DNA of 64,000 nucleotides from Glutamicibacter soli (lineage in GTDB: Bacteria; Actinomycetota; Actinomycetes; Actinomycetales; Micrococcaceae): NCBI RefSeq assembly GCF_003309065.1, contig NZ_POAF01000001.1, forward strand, positions 248,001 through 312,000, read 5' to 3'. A program made the translations under genes and the position numbers. Shown one piece after another: positions 34,611-44,103 of the stretch. A model generated the notes under the pieces. It worked only from the letters and a program-made list of their open reading frames with translations, was not told where the DNA came from and searched no databases. Every line of letters begins with the position of its first letter. Position 1 is the stretch's first letter.

Positions 34611-35960
34611 CTAGGCTCCTCCCTTGAGCAGGGTCGTAATCTCGCCCACCAGTGTAATCGAGCCGGTCACCAGCACGCCGCCGGACAGGTCGTTGCCTGC
34701 CTCGGCGCGGCCGACGGACCACTCGATGGCGTCTTCCAGGTCTTCGGTGACGTGGATGTCTTCTTCAGGCCAGCCGGCGGCCAGCGCCATGTTTGCCAGT
34801 TCCCCGGCCGGGATGGCCCGCGGCGAGGAGGACTGGGTGATGCACAGGTCCTCCACCAGGTCGCCGTACTCCTCGCGCATGGTGTAGAGCATGGCTTCGG
34901 CGTCCTTCTCCTGCAGGATGCCCACCATGAGCACCAGCCGGGAGAAGCCGAAGGATTCGCGGATCGCCTCGGCCGAGACGCGGATGCCGTCCGGGTTGTG
35001 CCCGGCATCCACTAGGATGCTCGGCGCGGTGCGCACCAGTTCCAGGCGTCCGGGGCTGGAGGTCTCGGCGAAGCCCTCGCGGACCAGGTCCGCATACAGC
35101 TCGCGCTCTCCCCCGCCCAGGAACGCTTCCACGGCGGCCAGCGCCACCGCGGCGTTCTGCGCCTGGTGGGCGCCGAACAGCGGCAGGAAGATCTCGTCGT
35201 AGGTCGCGGCCTGGCCCTGGATGCTCAGCAGCTGGCCGCCCACGGCGACCTGGCGGTCCAGCAGCTTGAAGTCCAGGGACTCGAAGGCCGTGGGGACCTC
35301 CAGCTCGCGGGCGAGGGCCAGCAGCACGTCGGCGGCGTCCACCGGCTGCACCGAGGAGACGAGGTAGCCGCCGGGCTTCAGGATGCCCACCTTCTCCTGG
35401 GCGATCAGCTCGGTGGTGTCGCCCAGCAGGTCGGTGTGGTCCAGCGAGATCGGGGTGATCACCGAGACGTTGCCGTCGGCCACGTTGGTGGCGTCGGTGA
35501 TGCCGCCCAGGCCCACCTCCAGGACCACCACGTCCACCGGCACCTCCGCGAAGATCGCGAAGGCCAGGATGGTGACTGCCTCGAAGTAGGTCAGGCGGGT
35601 TTCCCCGCGCTCGTCCAGCTCGGCGTCGACGATCTCCAGGAACGGGCTGATCTCGTCCCAGACGCGCACGAAGGTTTCCTCCGATACCGGTTCGCCGTCC
35701 ACGCTGATGCGCTCGGTCACGGAGACCAGATGCGGCGAGGAGTAGCGGCCGGTGCGCAGGTCGTGCGCGCGCAGCAGGGACTCGATCATGCGAGCGGTCG
35801 AGGTCTTGCCGTTGGTGCCGGTGATGTGGATGACCGGGCAGGCCTTCTGCGGCTCGCCCAGGATCTCCATGGCGCGGAACATCGGGTCCATGCGCGGTTC
35901 CATCTTGTTTTCCGGCGCACGGTCCAGCAGTTCGCGGTAGACGCGGCTCAGTTCGCTCAC
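34611..35960 (-). CDS. folC: Bifunctional dihydrofolate synthase/folylpolyglutamate synthase
   Basis: 449 residues of the Mur ligase superfamily. The ATP site is ITGTNGKTSTARMIESLLRA near residue 47. Other marks: GRYSSPHLVSVTERISVDG, VVLEVGLGGITDATNV, PISLDHTDLLGDT, LVDAGHNPDG. It attaches glutamate to dihydropteroate and folates. The start is GTG, overlapping the ileS stop (GTGA), so it is coupled to ileS. Confidence 0.95.
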   Translation of the reverse strand: MSELSRVYRELLDRAPENKMEPRMDPMFRAMEILGEPQKACPVIHITGTNGKTSTARMIESLLRAHDLRTGRYSSPHLVSVTERISVDGEPVSEETFVRVWDEISPFLEIVDAELDERGETRLTYFEAVTILAFAIFAEVPVDVVVLEVGLGGITDATNVADGNVSVITPISLDHTDLLGDTTELIAQEKVGILKPGGYLVSSVQPVDAADVLLALARELEVPTAFESLDFKLLDRQVAVGGQLLSIQGQAATYDEIFLPLFGAHQAQNAAVALAAVEAFLGGGERELYADLVREGFAETSSPGRLELVRTAPSILVDAGHNPDGIRVSAEAIRESFGFSRLVLMVGILQEKDAEAMLYTMREEYGDLVEDLCITQSSSPRAIPAGELANMALAAGWPEEDIHVTEDLEDAIEWSVGRAEAGNDLSGGVLVTGSITLVGEITTLLKGGA

Positions 35961-38900
35961 TTGGCCTCGTCCTGCATCACGACGACGGTGACCTGCTCGG
36001 ATTCGACCGAGTCGTCGACCAGCAGCTCCAGCTGCGCGGTCAGCGTCTCGCCGGCCACCAGCTCGCGGTTGGCTTCCAGCGCCGCGATGGTTTCCGCCTT
36101 AGCGGTGACCACGGTGCGGATGCGGTCCGAGACCTGCAGGTCCGCGTCCTTGCGGGCGGACTGGATGGAGCGGATCATGTCGCGGGCGGTGCCTTCGGCG
36201 GCCAGCTCGGCGGTGACCTCGGTGTCCAGCACCAGGAAGCCTCCGTCGATGACCGCTGCGGCGATGTCCGCTGCGTCGTCCACCACGGTGTCCAGCGTGT
36301 ACTCGCCCTCGGCCAGTTCCAGGCCGCCGGCGGTGACCACGCCGTCGGTGACCGACCAGTCGCCGGACTTGGCGCCCTTGATGGCCTGCTGCACGTTCTT
36401 GCCCAGGCGCGGGCCGGCGGCGCGGGCGTTGACGACCAGCTGCTGGCTGATGCCGTAGCTGGCGGAGTCCACTCCGGCCGCATCGATCAGGGTGACCGAC
36501 TTCAGGTTCAGCTCGTCGGCGATGATCGACTCGTAGGTGCCGGCCAGGCGGGCGGCGTCGGTGAGCACGATCTTCAGCTCTGCCAGCGGCAGGCGCACCC
36601 GCAGGTTCTTGGCCTTGCGCAGCGAGGAGCCCACCGAGCAGATCTTGCGGGTGGTTTCCATGGCTTCCAGGGCCGTGGCGTCGGTCGGGAAGTCGTTGGC
36701 GTCCGGCCAGTCGGTCAGGTGCACCGAGCGCTGACCGGTCAGGCCGCGGTAGATCTCCTCGCTGGCCAGCGGCAGCAGCGAGGCGGTCACCTTCACCAGG
36801 GTTTCCAGCGCGGTGTACAGGGTGTCGAAGGCCTGGGTGTCCTCGTCGAAGAAGCGCTGGCGCGAACGGCGCACGTACCAGTTGGTCAGCGTGTCCATGT
36901 AGCGGCGCACTGCCTCGGTGGCGTCGGAGACCTCGTAGGAATCCAGCGCCTGCGTGACCTCGCGCACCAGCTGGCCGGTGGCGGCCAGCATGTACGTATC
37001 CAACGGGTCGGTGGAGGCGGTGGAGAACTTGGCCTCGTAGCCGGCGCCGTTGTTCGCGGCGTTGGTGTAGAGGTTGAAGAAGTGCCACACGTTCCACAGC
37101 GGCAGCAGGACCTGGCGCACGCCCTCGCGGATGCCCTGTTCGGTGACGATCAGGTTGCCGCCGCGCAGGATCGGGCTGGCCATCAGGAACCAGCGCATCG
37201 CGTCGGAGCCGTCGCGGTCCAGGACCTCGGTGACGTTCGGGTAGTTCTGCAGGGACTTGGACATCTTCTGCCCGTCCGAGCCCAGCACGATGCCGTGGGA
37301 GATCACGTTGGTGTAGGCAGGGCGGTCGAACAGCGCGGTGGCCAGGATGTGCATGGTGTAGAACCAGCCGCGGGTCTGGCCGATGTACTCCACGATGAAG
37401 TCCGCAGGATTGTGCCCGCCGTCGAACCATTCCTGGTTCTCGAACGGGTAGTGCACCTGGGCGTAGGGCATCGAGCCGGAGTCGAACCAGACATCCAGCA
37501 CGTCCTCGACGCGGCGCAGGGTGCCGCCGGCGGCACAGCCGGCATGGGCGGCGGTCAGCTCGTCGATGAACGGGCGGTGCAGATCCGGCTGGCCGTCGTG
37601 GTTCACCGGCAGGCGTCCGAAGAAGTTCTTCAGTTCGTCCAGCGAGCCGAAGACCTCGCGGTGCTCGCACTCCACGCCGTCGCATTCCCAGACCGGGATC
37701 GGGGAGCCCCAGAAGCGGTTGCGGGAGATCGACCAGTCGCGGGCGTTCTCCAGCCACTTGCCGAACTGGCCGTGCTTGACGTTGCCCGGGATCCAGTTGA
37801 TCTGCTCGTTCAGCTCCAGCATGCGGTCCTTGATCTTCGTGACCTCAACATACCAGGAGGAGATCGCACGGTAGATCAGCGGGGTGCGGCAGCGCCAGCA
37901 ATGCGGGTAGGAGTGCTCGTAGGAGGCCTGCTTGACCAGTCGGCCGTCGGCCTTGAGCACGTTGGTGATGGTCTTGTTGGCCTCGAAGACCTGCACGCCT
38001 GCGATGTCGTTCAGCGGGCCACCGGTGAAGACCGGCAGGAACTTGGCGCCCTCGTCCACGGAGAGGATCACCGGGATGCCGTTGGACTCGCAGACCTTCT
38101 GGTCTTCCTCGCCGTAGGCGGGAGCCTGGTGGACCAGGCCGGTGCCGTCCGCGGTGGTGACGTAGTCGGCGGTGAGGATCTGCCAGGCGTTTTCGGTGCC
38201 GTACTTCTCGGTGTCGGTGTAGGTGTCCCACAGCGGCGCATAACGCACGCCGGCCAGCTGCGCGCCGGTGTAGCTGGCGGTGATGGCAGCGGCGGCGGCC
38301 TTGGCGTCCTTGTAGCCCAGGTCCTTGGCATAGGAGCCCAGCAGGTCCTTGGCCAGCAGGAACGGTCCGGCGGCTTCGGAGGCCTTCACGCCGTTCTCGC
38401 CCGCGGGCACCACCACGTATTCGACGTCCGGGTGCACGGCCAGGGCTTCGTTGGTCGGAAGGGTCCACGGGGTGGTCGTCCAGGCCAGGGCCTGCACCCC
38501 GGCCAGCTCGGCCGAGACCGGGTTCTCGCCGGCGAGGATGGTGAAGCCCACGGTGACGGTCTGGTCCTGACGGTCCTTGTAGACGTCGTCGTCCATGCGC
38601 AGCTCGTGGTTGGACAGCGGGGTCTCGTCCTTCCAGCAGTACGGGAGCACGCGGAAGCCCTGATAGGTCAGGCCCTTGTCGCTCAGCTGCTTGAAGGCCC
38701 AGATGACCGATTCCATGTATTCGACGTTCAGGGTCTTGTAGTCGTTCTCGAAGTCGACCCAGCGTGCCTGGCGGGTGACGTAGTCCTGCCATTCGTCGGC
38801 GTACTTCATCACCGAGGTGCGGCAGGCGTCGTTGAACTTGTCGATGCCCATCTCAAGGATGTGCTGCTTGTCGTTCATGCCCAGCTGCTTCATGGCTTCC

Positions 38901-39208
38901 AGCTCCGCCGGCAGGCCGTGGGTGTCCCAGCCGAAGCGGCGTTCCACGCGCTTGCCGCGCTGGGTCTGGTAGCGGGCAACCAGGTCCTTGACGTAGCCGG
39001 TCAGCAGGTGGCCGTAGTGCGGCAGGCCGTTGGCGAATGGAGGGCCGTCGTAGAAGACGAATTCTTCGCCCTCGCGCTGGTCGATGGAGGCCTGGAAAGT
39101 GTTGTCGTTCTTCCAGTAGTCGAGCACGCGCTTCTCAATTTCTGGGAAACGCGGCGAAGCCGGGGTCGAACCGGTTGGGTCAGTAGTGACCTTCGGGTAG
39201 AAGCTCAT
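35957..39208 (-). CDS. ileS: Isoleucyl-tRNA synthetase
   Basis: 1083 residues of class I, with the length and layout of the eukaryote-like (IleRS2) type common in actinomycetes. It has the HIGH-like motif in PFANGLPHYGHLLTGY (about residue 63), a large editing domain, and KMSKS in GQKMSKSLQN (about residue 648). An anticodon-binding and C-terminal domain follow. No C-terminal zinc-finger is obvious. Transcription or translation is controlled by the T-box leader listed separately. folC follows by overlap. Confidence 0.97.
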   Translation of the reverse strand: MSFYPKVTTDPTGSTPASPRFPEIEKRVLDYWKNDNTFQASIDQREGEEFVFYDGPPFANGLPHYGHLLTGYVKDLVARYQTQRGKRVERRFGWDTHGLPAELEAMKQLGMNDKQHILEMGIDKFNDACRTSVMKYADEWQDYVTRQARWVDFENDYKTLNVEYMESVIWAFKQLSDKGLTYQGFRVLPYCWKDETPLSNHELRMDDDVYKDRQDQTVTVGFTILAGENPVSAELAGVQALAWTTTPWTLPTNEALAVHPDVEYVVVPAGENGVKASEAAGPFLLAKDLLGSYAKDLGYKDAKAAAAAITASYTGAQLAGVRYAPLWDTYTDTEKYGTENAWQILTADYVTTADGTGLVHQAPAYGEEDQKVCESNGIPVILSVDEGAKFLPVFTGGPLNDIAGVQVFEANKTITNVLKADGRLVKQASYEHSYPHCWRCRTPLIYRAISSWYVEVTKIKDRMLELNEQINWIPGNVKHGQFGKWLENARDWSISRNRFWGSPIPVWECDGVECEHREVFGSLDELKNFFGRLPVNHDGQPDLHRPFIDELTAAHAGCAAGGTLRRVEDVLDVWFDSGSMPYAQVHYPFENQEWFDGGHNPADFIVEYIGQTRGWFYTMHILATALFDRPAYTNVISHGIVLGSDGQKMSKSLQNYPNVTEVLDRDGSDAMRWFLMASPILRGGNLIVTEQGIREGVRQVLLPLWNVWHFFNLYTNAANNGAGYEAKFSTASTDPLDTYMLAATGQLVREVTQALDSYEVSDATEAVRRYMDTLTNWYVRRSRQRFFDEDTQAFDTLYTALETLVKVTASLLPLASEEIYRGLTGQRSVHLTDWPDANDFPTDATALEAMETTRKICSVGSSLRKAKNLRVRLPLAELKIVLTDAARLAGTYESIIADELNLKSVTLIDAAGVDSASYGISQQLVVNARAAGPRLGKNVQQAIKGAKSGDWSVTDGVVTAGGLELAEGEYTLDTVVDDAADIAAAVIDGGFLVLDTEVTAELAAEGTARDMIRSIQSARKDADLQVSDRIRTVVTAKAETIAALEANRELVAGETLTAQLELLVDDSVESEQVTVVVMQDEAK

Positions 39209-39450
39209 CGCTTAGGCCGTCCTTCAAGCGTAGGGTCGATAAATCCTTGCCTACGAGGACGACGCATGCGCCGCGGTACCACCCCGCTTATTCCCCGCCG
39301 GGCGCTGTGGGCACTGGCGGAAAATCGCTTCTCTTCAGCTGTGACGGGCTGGACCCGGTCGGTTCTACTTGGCGTTCGGCGAACTTGATCGAAAAACGCT
39401 GTTCTTCCGACGACTCCCCGGTGATGGCCGGTTCAAAGTCATGGTCCTCC
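39209..39450 (-). promoter_or_regulatory. T-box riboswitch of ileS (ultrashort stem I, translational type)
   Basis: On the minus strand GGGTGGTACCGCG (near 39272-39286) is the near-invariant T-box antiterminator/antisequestrator bulge that pairs with the tRNA acceptor end. Upstream a very short hairpin CCGG-CCATCA-CCGG (39418-39431) shows the Ile codon ATC in its loop (39423-39425) as specifier. Stem II-type sequence GTCGGAAGAACAGCG follows. No T-rich terminator lies between the bulge and the ileS start, so control of the ribosome site is likely, as known for actinobacterial ileS T-boxes. Outer limits are approximate. Confidence 0.88.
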
Positions 39451-39557
39451 CATCTTAGCGCGGAGGGTGCGCTGCAGGGAATTCCCTGCAGCCATCCACA
39501 AGGCTGATGAGCGCACAATCACACTTTCGCAATCCGATCAATAAATATGCGCAGAAT

Positions 39558-40781
39558 TTAAATATCCTCGGAAGCCGCAATTTGGTGCAGCTCTTGAGCA
39601 TCCACCGCGAACGAGTGCTCACCAGTGTCATCTTTCCAATACACCAATGCAGTTGCCGCCAACTCTTTGGGGTCCATCCGCTCAAAGCTGTGCAGCATGT
39701 CCTTGGCAGAAGACACAAGGTTGCTAAATTCCGTTGCCATGAACTTTCCGTTCTCAAGCGTTGCCCGATGCGCATCATCGGCCCGCTTCAACAAGTTTTC
39801 CAGTGAGTCACCCTGCCGAGATTTAAACGCCTTTAGAACTCCATTTTGATCATCAATCTCGGATTTCAGTGATGCCATCTGATCTTTGAACTTCTTATCG
39901 CGGTCAAGAATCTTCTCCCAAAATTCGATTTCCTGCCTAAGCTTATCGCGAAGCGCCTGAGCGGATCTGGAAGTTGATTTAGGATTCTCCTGCAAATCAA
40001 CACCAACCCTCAAATATGAGATCCGAATCCCCAAGAAAGTTGCTAGTAACGCATTGTTCGCGTCGCGATTGGACTCGGATGCGTCATAGTCCATCAAAGT
40101 CGCCTCGTCGTGCTTTTCAACCAGCCACCTGAACTTTTCTGCGATCGAATTAACATCCTTTTCTGCGAGCGCCAGTCGGATCAACATGTCTTGGGAAAAT
40201 GCGCCCGCAGCTTCAAACTGAACGTAGATATCTTCAATAACGCGAGATGCGACCAACAATTGGGCCACCTCAGTCATTTCGGCACGGATTACTACATCAT
40301 CCAATTTCTTTTTAATCAGTTGAAGATTTCGATCTACGCTTTTGAACTGCTGCATAATCACAGCCGTCGCTAGCGCTTGTATTCCAAGGATCGGCCCAAC
40401 GACTGGCAGCGCCCCGGGAATCGCAATGAACGGTGCATGCCCAATAATCCCGGATTGCCCCATTACCGCAGTCCCTAAGCCAGCGCCCAATTGCATCAGC
40501 GAAGAAGGGTCTGCCGTTGCCACGTATAGGGTCGAGGAAAACGCGGCAGACAGAGCCGTTGCACCGGCTGCCGCTCCAGCAACTGCCATAGAGGATGCGC
40601 CTTGGGGCGAGACAGCTCTCGCCCCCGCTGAATAATTGCCAGTGGCCAAATACTGCGTCATGAAACTGCCAATGAGTTTTTCTCTTAACTCACCAGTGAA
40701 CTCAAATACTGAAGTGCTGCGTCCATCCGTTTCGTACTTACGCACTACGACACCACGAGCATTTTTATCTTCTAGGGACAC
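39558..40781 (-). CDS. Orphan protein: glycine-rich hydrophobic hairpins plus long coiled helices
   Basis: 407 residues, no family recognised. Residues 1-50 are mixed. Residues 61-145 are hydrophobic and Gly/Ala-rich, in two blocks (AVAGAAAGATALSAAFSSTL and APFIAIPGALPVVGPILGIQ) that could form membrane hairpins. Residues 146-400 are long charged amphipathic helices (KFRWLVEKHDEA, ALRDKLRQEIEFWEKIL, KDQMASLKSEIDDQNGV). There is no signal peptide. The start is GTG with AAGGAA upstream. Base and codon use is clearly AT-richer than in ileS or the helicase gene on either side, which suggests transfer. The layout recalls helical pore-forming or membrane-stress proteins, but that is only a shape resemblance. 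Confidence 0.65.
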   Translation of the reverse strand: MSLEDKNARGVVVRKYETDGRSTSVFEFTGELREKLIGSFMTQYLATGNYSAGARAVSPQGASSMAVAGAAAGATALSAAFSSTLYVATADPSSLMQLGAGLGTAVMGQSGIIGHAPFIAIPGALPVVGPILGIQALATAVIMQQFKSVDRNLQLIKKKLDDVVIRAEMTEVAQLLVASRVIEDIYVQFEAAGAFSQDMLIRLALAEKDVNSIAEKFRWLVEKHDEATLMDYDASESNRDANNALLATFLGIRISYLRVGVDLQENPKSTSRSAQALRDKLRQEIEFWEKILDRDKKFKDQMASLKSEIDDQNGVLKAFKSRQGDSLENLLKRADDAHRATLENGKFMATEFSNLVSSAKDMLHSFERMDPKELAATALVYWKDDTGEHSFAVDAQELHQIAASEDI

Positions 40782-41127
40782 AGGTCACATTCCTTCTACG
40801 GGAGGCCAAGTTCACGTTGATGTCTTATCGGCGAATAATTGGACATTGAACGGCAGGTAAAACGAACTCTATCGTAGTTCTCAATGACGAATTGAGAGAA
40901 AATTGAAAACTACTCATACTGATATTCTCCGACTCTCCGCATCAACCGAGGCCAATGTCACGGATGGGCAACCTTACATCAATCACATATCTTGCTGCGT
41001 ACAACCGGACAACGCCTATCCTGCATTTTCAGAATAGCCCACTCGCACCCCCTTGCCGCAAGGCCCCGGGCAGGGCGCATAATCGATGTTTGCCCCGCTA
41101 GTTTGATGAAATTTCAGGAGTCCTTGA
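40782..41127. other. Divergent regulatory region between the orphan gene and helR
   Basis: 346 bases, AT-rich on the orphan-gene side. It contains a 7-base inverted repeat TCTCAAT-gacga-ATTGAGA (40879-40897), a possible operator, and the rifamycin-associated element near 41048-41067. No gene or RNA gene was recognised. Confidence 0.55.
41048..41067 (+). promoter_or_regulatory. Rifamycin-associated element (RAE)-like inverted repeat
   Basis: Read on the minus strand the site holds CTTGCGGCAAG flanked by G-runs. This matches, as I remember it, the core of the RAE found before rifamycin-resistance genes (rph, rgt, helR) in actinomycetes. It overlaps a TTGCCG hexamer, with CATAAT 19 bases further on (41078-41083) as a candidate -10, and lies 60 bases before the helicase start. 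Confidence 0.75.
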
Positions 41128-43317
41128 ATGCCCTTTCCCCCTTCAGCCGCCAGCGCACCGCTACCCCAGTTTTTCGCGCTGTCCGACGCGCAGGCCTGCC
41201 ACGTGCCTGCCGGGACGCTCGACGCGGACAATGAGCGGCTGCAGGAAATTGGGCAGCGGGTGGAGCACCTTCGAGCCCAAACCCGGCACCGGCTCATCGA
41301 GCGTGGAGCCGACCGGGCGGGGGTGCTGCAGCAATCCCTGGAACGGGACGTGGAAGTCAGCGAGCTGGGCCAGCGGCTGGCGCAGCTGGACCGCGTCGGA
41401 CCGCCAGCCTGCCTGGGATTCATGCAGACGTCTTCCGGCGAGCGCCTTTTCATTGGGCGCCTGGGCCTGAGCGACGAGCAGGGCAACCAGTTGATGGTCG
41501 ATTGGCGGGCACCGGCGGCGGAACCGTTTTTCGCTGCAACCCATGCGAACCCGATGGGATTGGCCATGCGCCGGAGGTACCGCTGGCGCAAGCAGTTGAT
41601 TGCCGGCTACTTCGACGAGGTATTCGACCTAGACCATCTGGGCGACAGCACCTCGCTGGATTACCATTCGGCTTTCCTTGTTTCGTTGGGTGAGCAGCGC
41701 ACCGGGAAGATGCAGGATGTCCTGGCCACGATCCAAGGCGACCAGGACGCGATCATCCGACGTCCCTCGGCCGGGGCCCTCGTGGTGGATGGGGGCCCGG
41801 GGACGGGCAAGACCGTAGTAGCACTGCATCGCGCCGCTTATCTGCTGTATTCGGACGCTCGGATGAAAAGCCGGGGCGGACGGGTGCTCGTGGTGAGTCC
41901 GCATGATTCCTACACGGCCTACGTTTCCGACGTCTTGCCGAACCTGGGAGAGGACGAGGTCCTGGTTTCAACACTTTCGAACATGGTTTCGAATGCAGGT
42001 GTTGTCGGCGTGGATCCCGACCCTCATATTGGCAGGATTAAGTCCGAGGCCGCCATGGTCGACGCCGTGGAACGAGCCGTACAGGTGTTCGAGCAGCCTC
42101 CCGTGCTGCCGCTCGTCGTTGAAACCCCGTGGGATGATCTCACGCTCTCCCCTGCCCATTGGGCGGCTGCGGTGGATTCGCTTGAATCGGGTTTGGACCA
42201 TAACGCCGCGCGCTCCCAGTTGCGCGAGATACTTGTCGACCAGTTGGCTGCGAGGCTATCCGGCGACGAGGTCAGCGTTTCGGAAGCCAGGCATGCAGTT
42301 GCTACCAGCGACCAGCTGGATGCCTGTCTGGCAGAGTACTGGTCTGTCTTGGATCCGGAGCATCTCCTGCGGACCCTGTATTCGAACGCACACTTGCTGC
42401 GCTATTGTGCCCGGCAGCTGAGTTTGGAGGACATCGACGCGCTGCTGGAAGCAGGGGCCGGGACTGCGTGGACCGAGTCTGATGTGCCGTTGCTGGATGC
42501 GGCACGGGCGCTGGTTGGCGACCCGCACAGTGAACAAGTCCGCTTGCGGCGTGCTGCCGACTTCGCCTCGGAGCGCAGGCTGATGCGACAGGTCATTGAC
42601 GACCTGATCGCTTCCGCCGACGACAAGGAAGACCTGTCCTCGCAGCTGATGAATACCGACTTGCAGGATCGTTTGGTCCGGCACCAAGCCGTCGAGGAGC
42701 CGGCTGGCGATGCCTTGGCAGGGCCTTTCTCCCACGTGATTGTCGATGAAGCCCAGGATCTGACCGATGCCCAGTGGGCCATGGTGCGCAGGCGCTGTCC
42801 CTCGGGCAGCCTGACGATTGTCGGCGATCGGGCGCAGGCAACTGGAGGTTTCCGCGGGAGCTGGGCAGGGCGCCTGGCCCGGGCAGGGATACGGGACGTC
42901 CATGTGGCACAGTTGAACATCAATTACCGCACCACCGCCCAGGTTATGGACGCCGCGGCAAGTGTCATCCGCGAGCAAATGCCTGAAGCGAATGTTCCCG
43001 TGTCCATTCGCTCCGATGGCGCACCGGTACGTTATGTGCCCCCCGATGAACTGGAGCCGATTCTCAATGCCTGGCTGGAAAACCACGCTGAAGGTATCGC
43101 CGCGGTCATTGGCCACAATACGTTCGCGCCGCGGCCGAGGGTGGCCGTGTTGAGCCCTGAGCAGGCCAAGGGGCTGGAATTCGACCTTGTCCTGCTCTAC
43201 CGGCCCGAGCGCTTCGGCTCAGGAGTGGAAGGTGCCGTGCGACGCTATGTCTCCATGACCCGAGCCACCTCGCAGCTTGTGGTGCTGTGCGATGCTGCTG
43301 GAACAGGCACCCTATGA
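41128..43317 (+). CDS. helR: HelD-type RNA polymerase-recycling ATPase, probable rifamycin-protection protein HelR
   Basis: 729 residues of superfamily 1, UvrD-like. An N-terminal helical region (about residues 30-75, LDADNERLQEIGQRVEHLRA) fits the arm that HelD inserts into RNA polymerase. The motor has Walker A GGPGTGKT (about residue 224), DEAQDLTDAQW (about 537), GDRAQATGGF (about 567), INYRTT (about 594), SPEQAKGLEFDLVLLY and VSMTRATSQLVVL. HelD removes stalled polymerase from DNA. In Streptomyces the HelR subgroup also displaces rifamycins. The RAE-like element upstream supports the HelR identity here. The ATG follows AGGAGTCCTTGA. The symbol is an inference from motif plus promoter. 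Confidence 0.8.
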   Translation: MPFPPSAASAPLPQFFALSDAQACHVPAGTLDADNERLQEIGQRVEHLRAQTRHRLIERGADRAGVLQQSLERDVEVSELGQRLAQLDRVGPPACLGFMQTSSGERLFIGRLGLSDEQGNQLMVDWRAPAAEPFFAATHANPMGLAMRRRYRWRKQLIAGYFDEVFDLDHLGDSTSLDYHSAFLVSLGEQRTGKMQDVLATIQGDQDAIIRRPSAGALVVDGGPGTGKTVVALHRAAYLLYSDARMKSRGGRVLVVSPHDSYTAYVSDVLPNLGEDEVLVSTLSNMVSNAGVVGVDPDPHIGRIKSEAAMVDAVERAVQVFEQPPVLPLVVETPWDDLTLSPAHWAAAVDSLESGLDHNAARSQLREILVDQLAARLSGDEVSVSEARHAVATSDQLDACLAEYWSVLDPEHLLRTLYSNAHLLRYCARQLSLEDIDALLEAGAGTAWTESDVPLLDAARALVGDPHSEQVRLRRAADFASERRLMRQVIDDLIASADDKEDLSSQLMNTDLQDRLVRHQAVEEPAGDALAGPFSHVIVDEAQDLTDAQWAMVRRRCPSGSLTIVGDRAQATGGFRGSWAGRLARAGIRDVHVAQLNINYRTTAQVMDAAASVIREQMPEANVPVSIRSDGAPVRYVPPDELEPILNAWLENHAEGIAAVIGHNTFAPRPRVAVLSPEQAKGLEFDLVLLYRPERFGSGVEGAVRRYVSMTRATSQLVVLCDAAGTGTL

Positions 43318-43381
43318 ACCGACGAGGCATCTAGAGAAGTCCGGCGGATTGCGGGAAACGATGACGAATGGCAGAAAATTC

Positions 43382-43924
43382 CTACGGCTCGATATCTTCC
43401 CATTCGAATCGGGTGACGGTTCCGCTGGACCAGTCGTCACGCAGAATCGAGTAGGCGATCGAGGCCATGGGTCGACCATCCGTCGTTGGCCATCCCATTC
43501 GGTAATGCGCCTCCTTAAGAAATCCAGAGCGAATAAAGGTCTTGCGCATGGCGATGTTGTCTTCCCTCGTCTGTCCTTCGAAGCGAAGAGTCTTCGGCAT
43601 GGATTCGAAAACCAAGTCACATAGGGCCCGCAGTACTTTCACCCCGATGCCTTGCCCTCTACACGATTCGGCCAGACGCAGATCGAACAGCGGAGATTCG
43701 GCGTCCTGCAAGTCCTCCAAGACAACCATGCCAAGGCGTTGTTCCCCTTGTCTTACCCAGTAGCCTTGCCGATCCTCATTCCAGTAATAGCTGCTTCCGA
43801 TTCTTGCCCGCACGTCTTCTTCGCGAAGTGTCTGCTGGACATGGAACGGAAATTGATTGGCGGTCAGGAACGTGAGCAGGTCGTCGGCATCACTGGCCGA
43901 CATCTGGACGAAGGTTATGCACAT
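43382..43924 (-). CDS. GNAT family N-acetyltransferase
   Basis: About 180 residues. The N-terminal pattern FVQMSASDADDLLTFLTANQ with FPFHVQ, the CoA loop LRLAESCRGQGIGVKVLRAL, and TREDNIAMRKTFIRSGFLKE with AHYRMGWP are typical of GNAT acetyltransferases. The ATG at 43924 is chosen because homology begins there. Upstream codons have no family match and no start has a strong ribosome site. It converges on helR, and no link to it is evident. Confidence 0.82.
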   Translation of the reverse strand: MCITFVQMSASDADDLLTFLTANQFPFHVQQTLREEDVRARIGSSYYWNEDRQGYWVRQGEQRLGMVVLEDLQDAESPLFDLRLAESCRGQGIGVKVLRALCDLVFESMPKTLRFEGQTREDNIAMRKTFIRSGFLKEAHYRMGWPTTDGRPMASIAYSILRDDWSSGTVTRFEWEDIEP

Positions 43925-44103
43925 GTACTGAGCATAGTTGGACGTGTTTTTCCTATGTCCCGTTTTGCCTTGCCCCATTCGGGCAGCAACTTTGCCGAGG
44001 TATCAGACATCGGATTGGAGCCAGTGAAATCGGCGAGCGCACATACCTTCCCTTCCTCAGAAGAGGGACACGGCCAACCAAGGTTGTTAGGTAGTCTCAA
44101 GAC

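Noticed and set aside
36719-39388. 889-codon plus-strand open frame
   Set aside because: Antisense to ileS and running into the T-box region. No recognisable domain.
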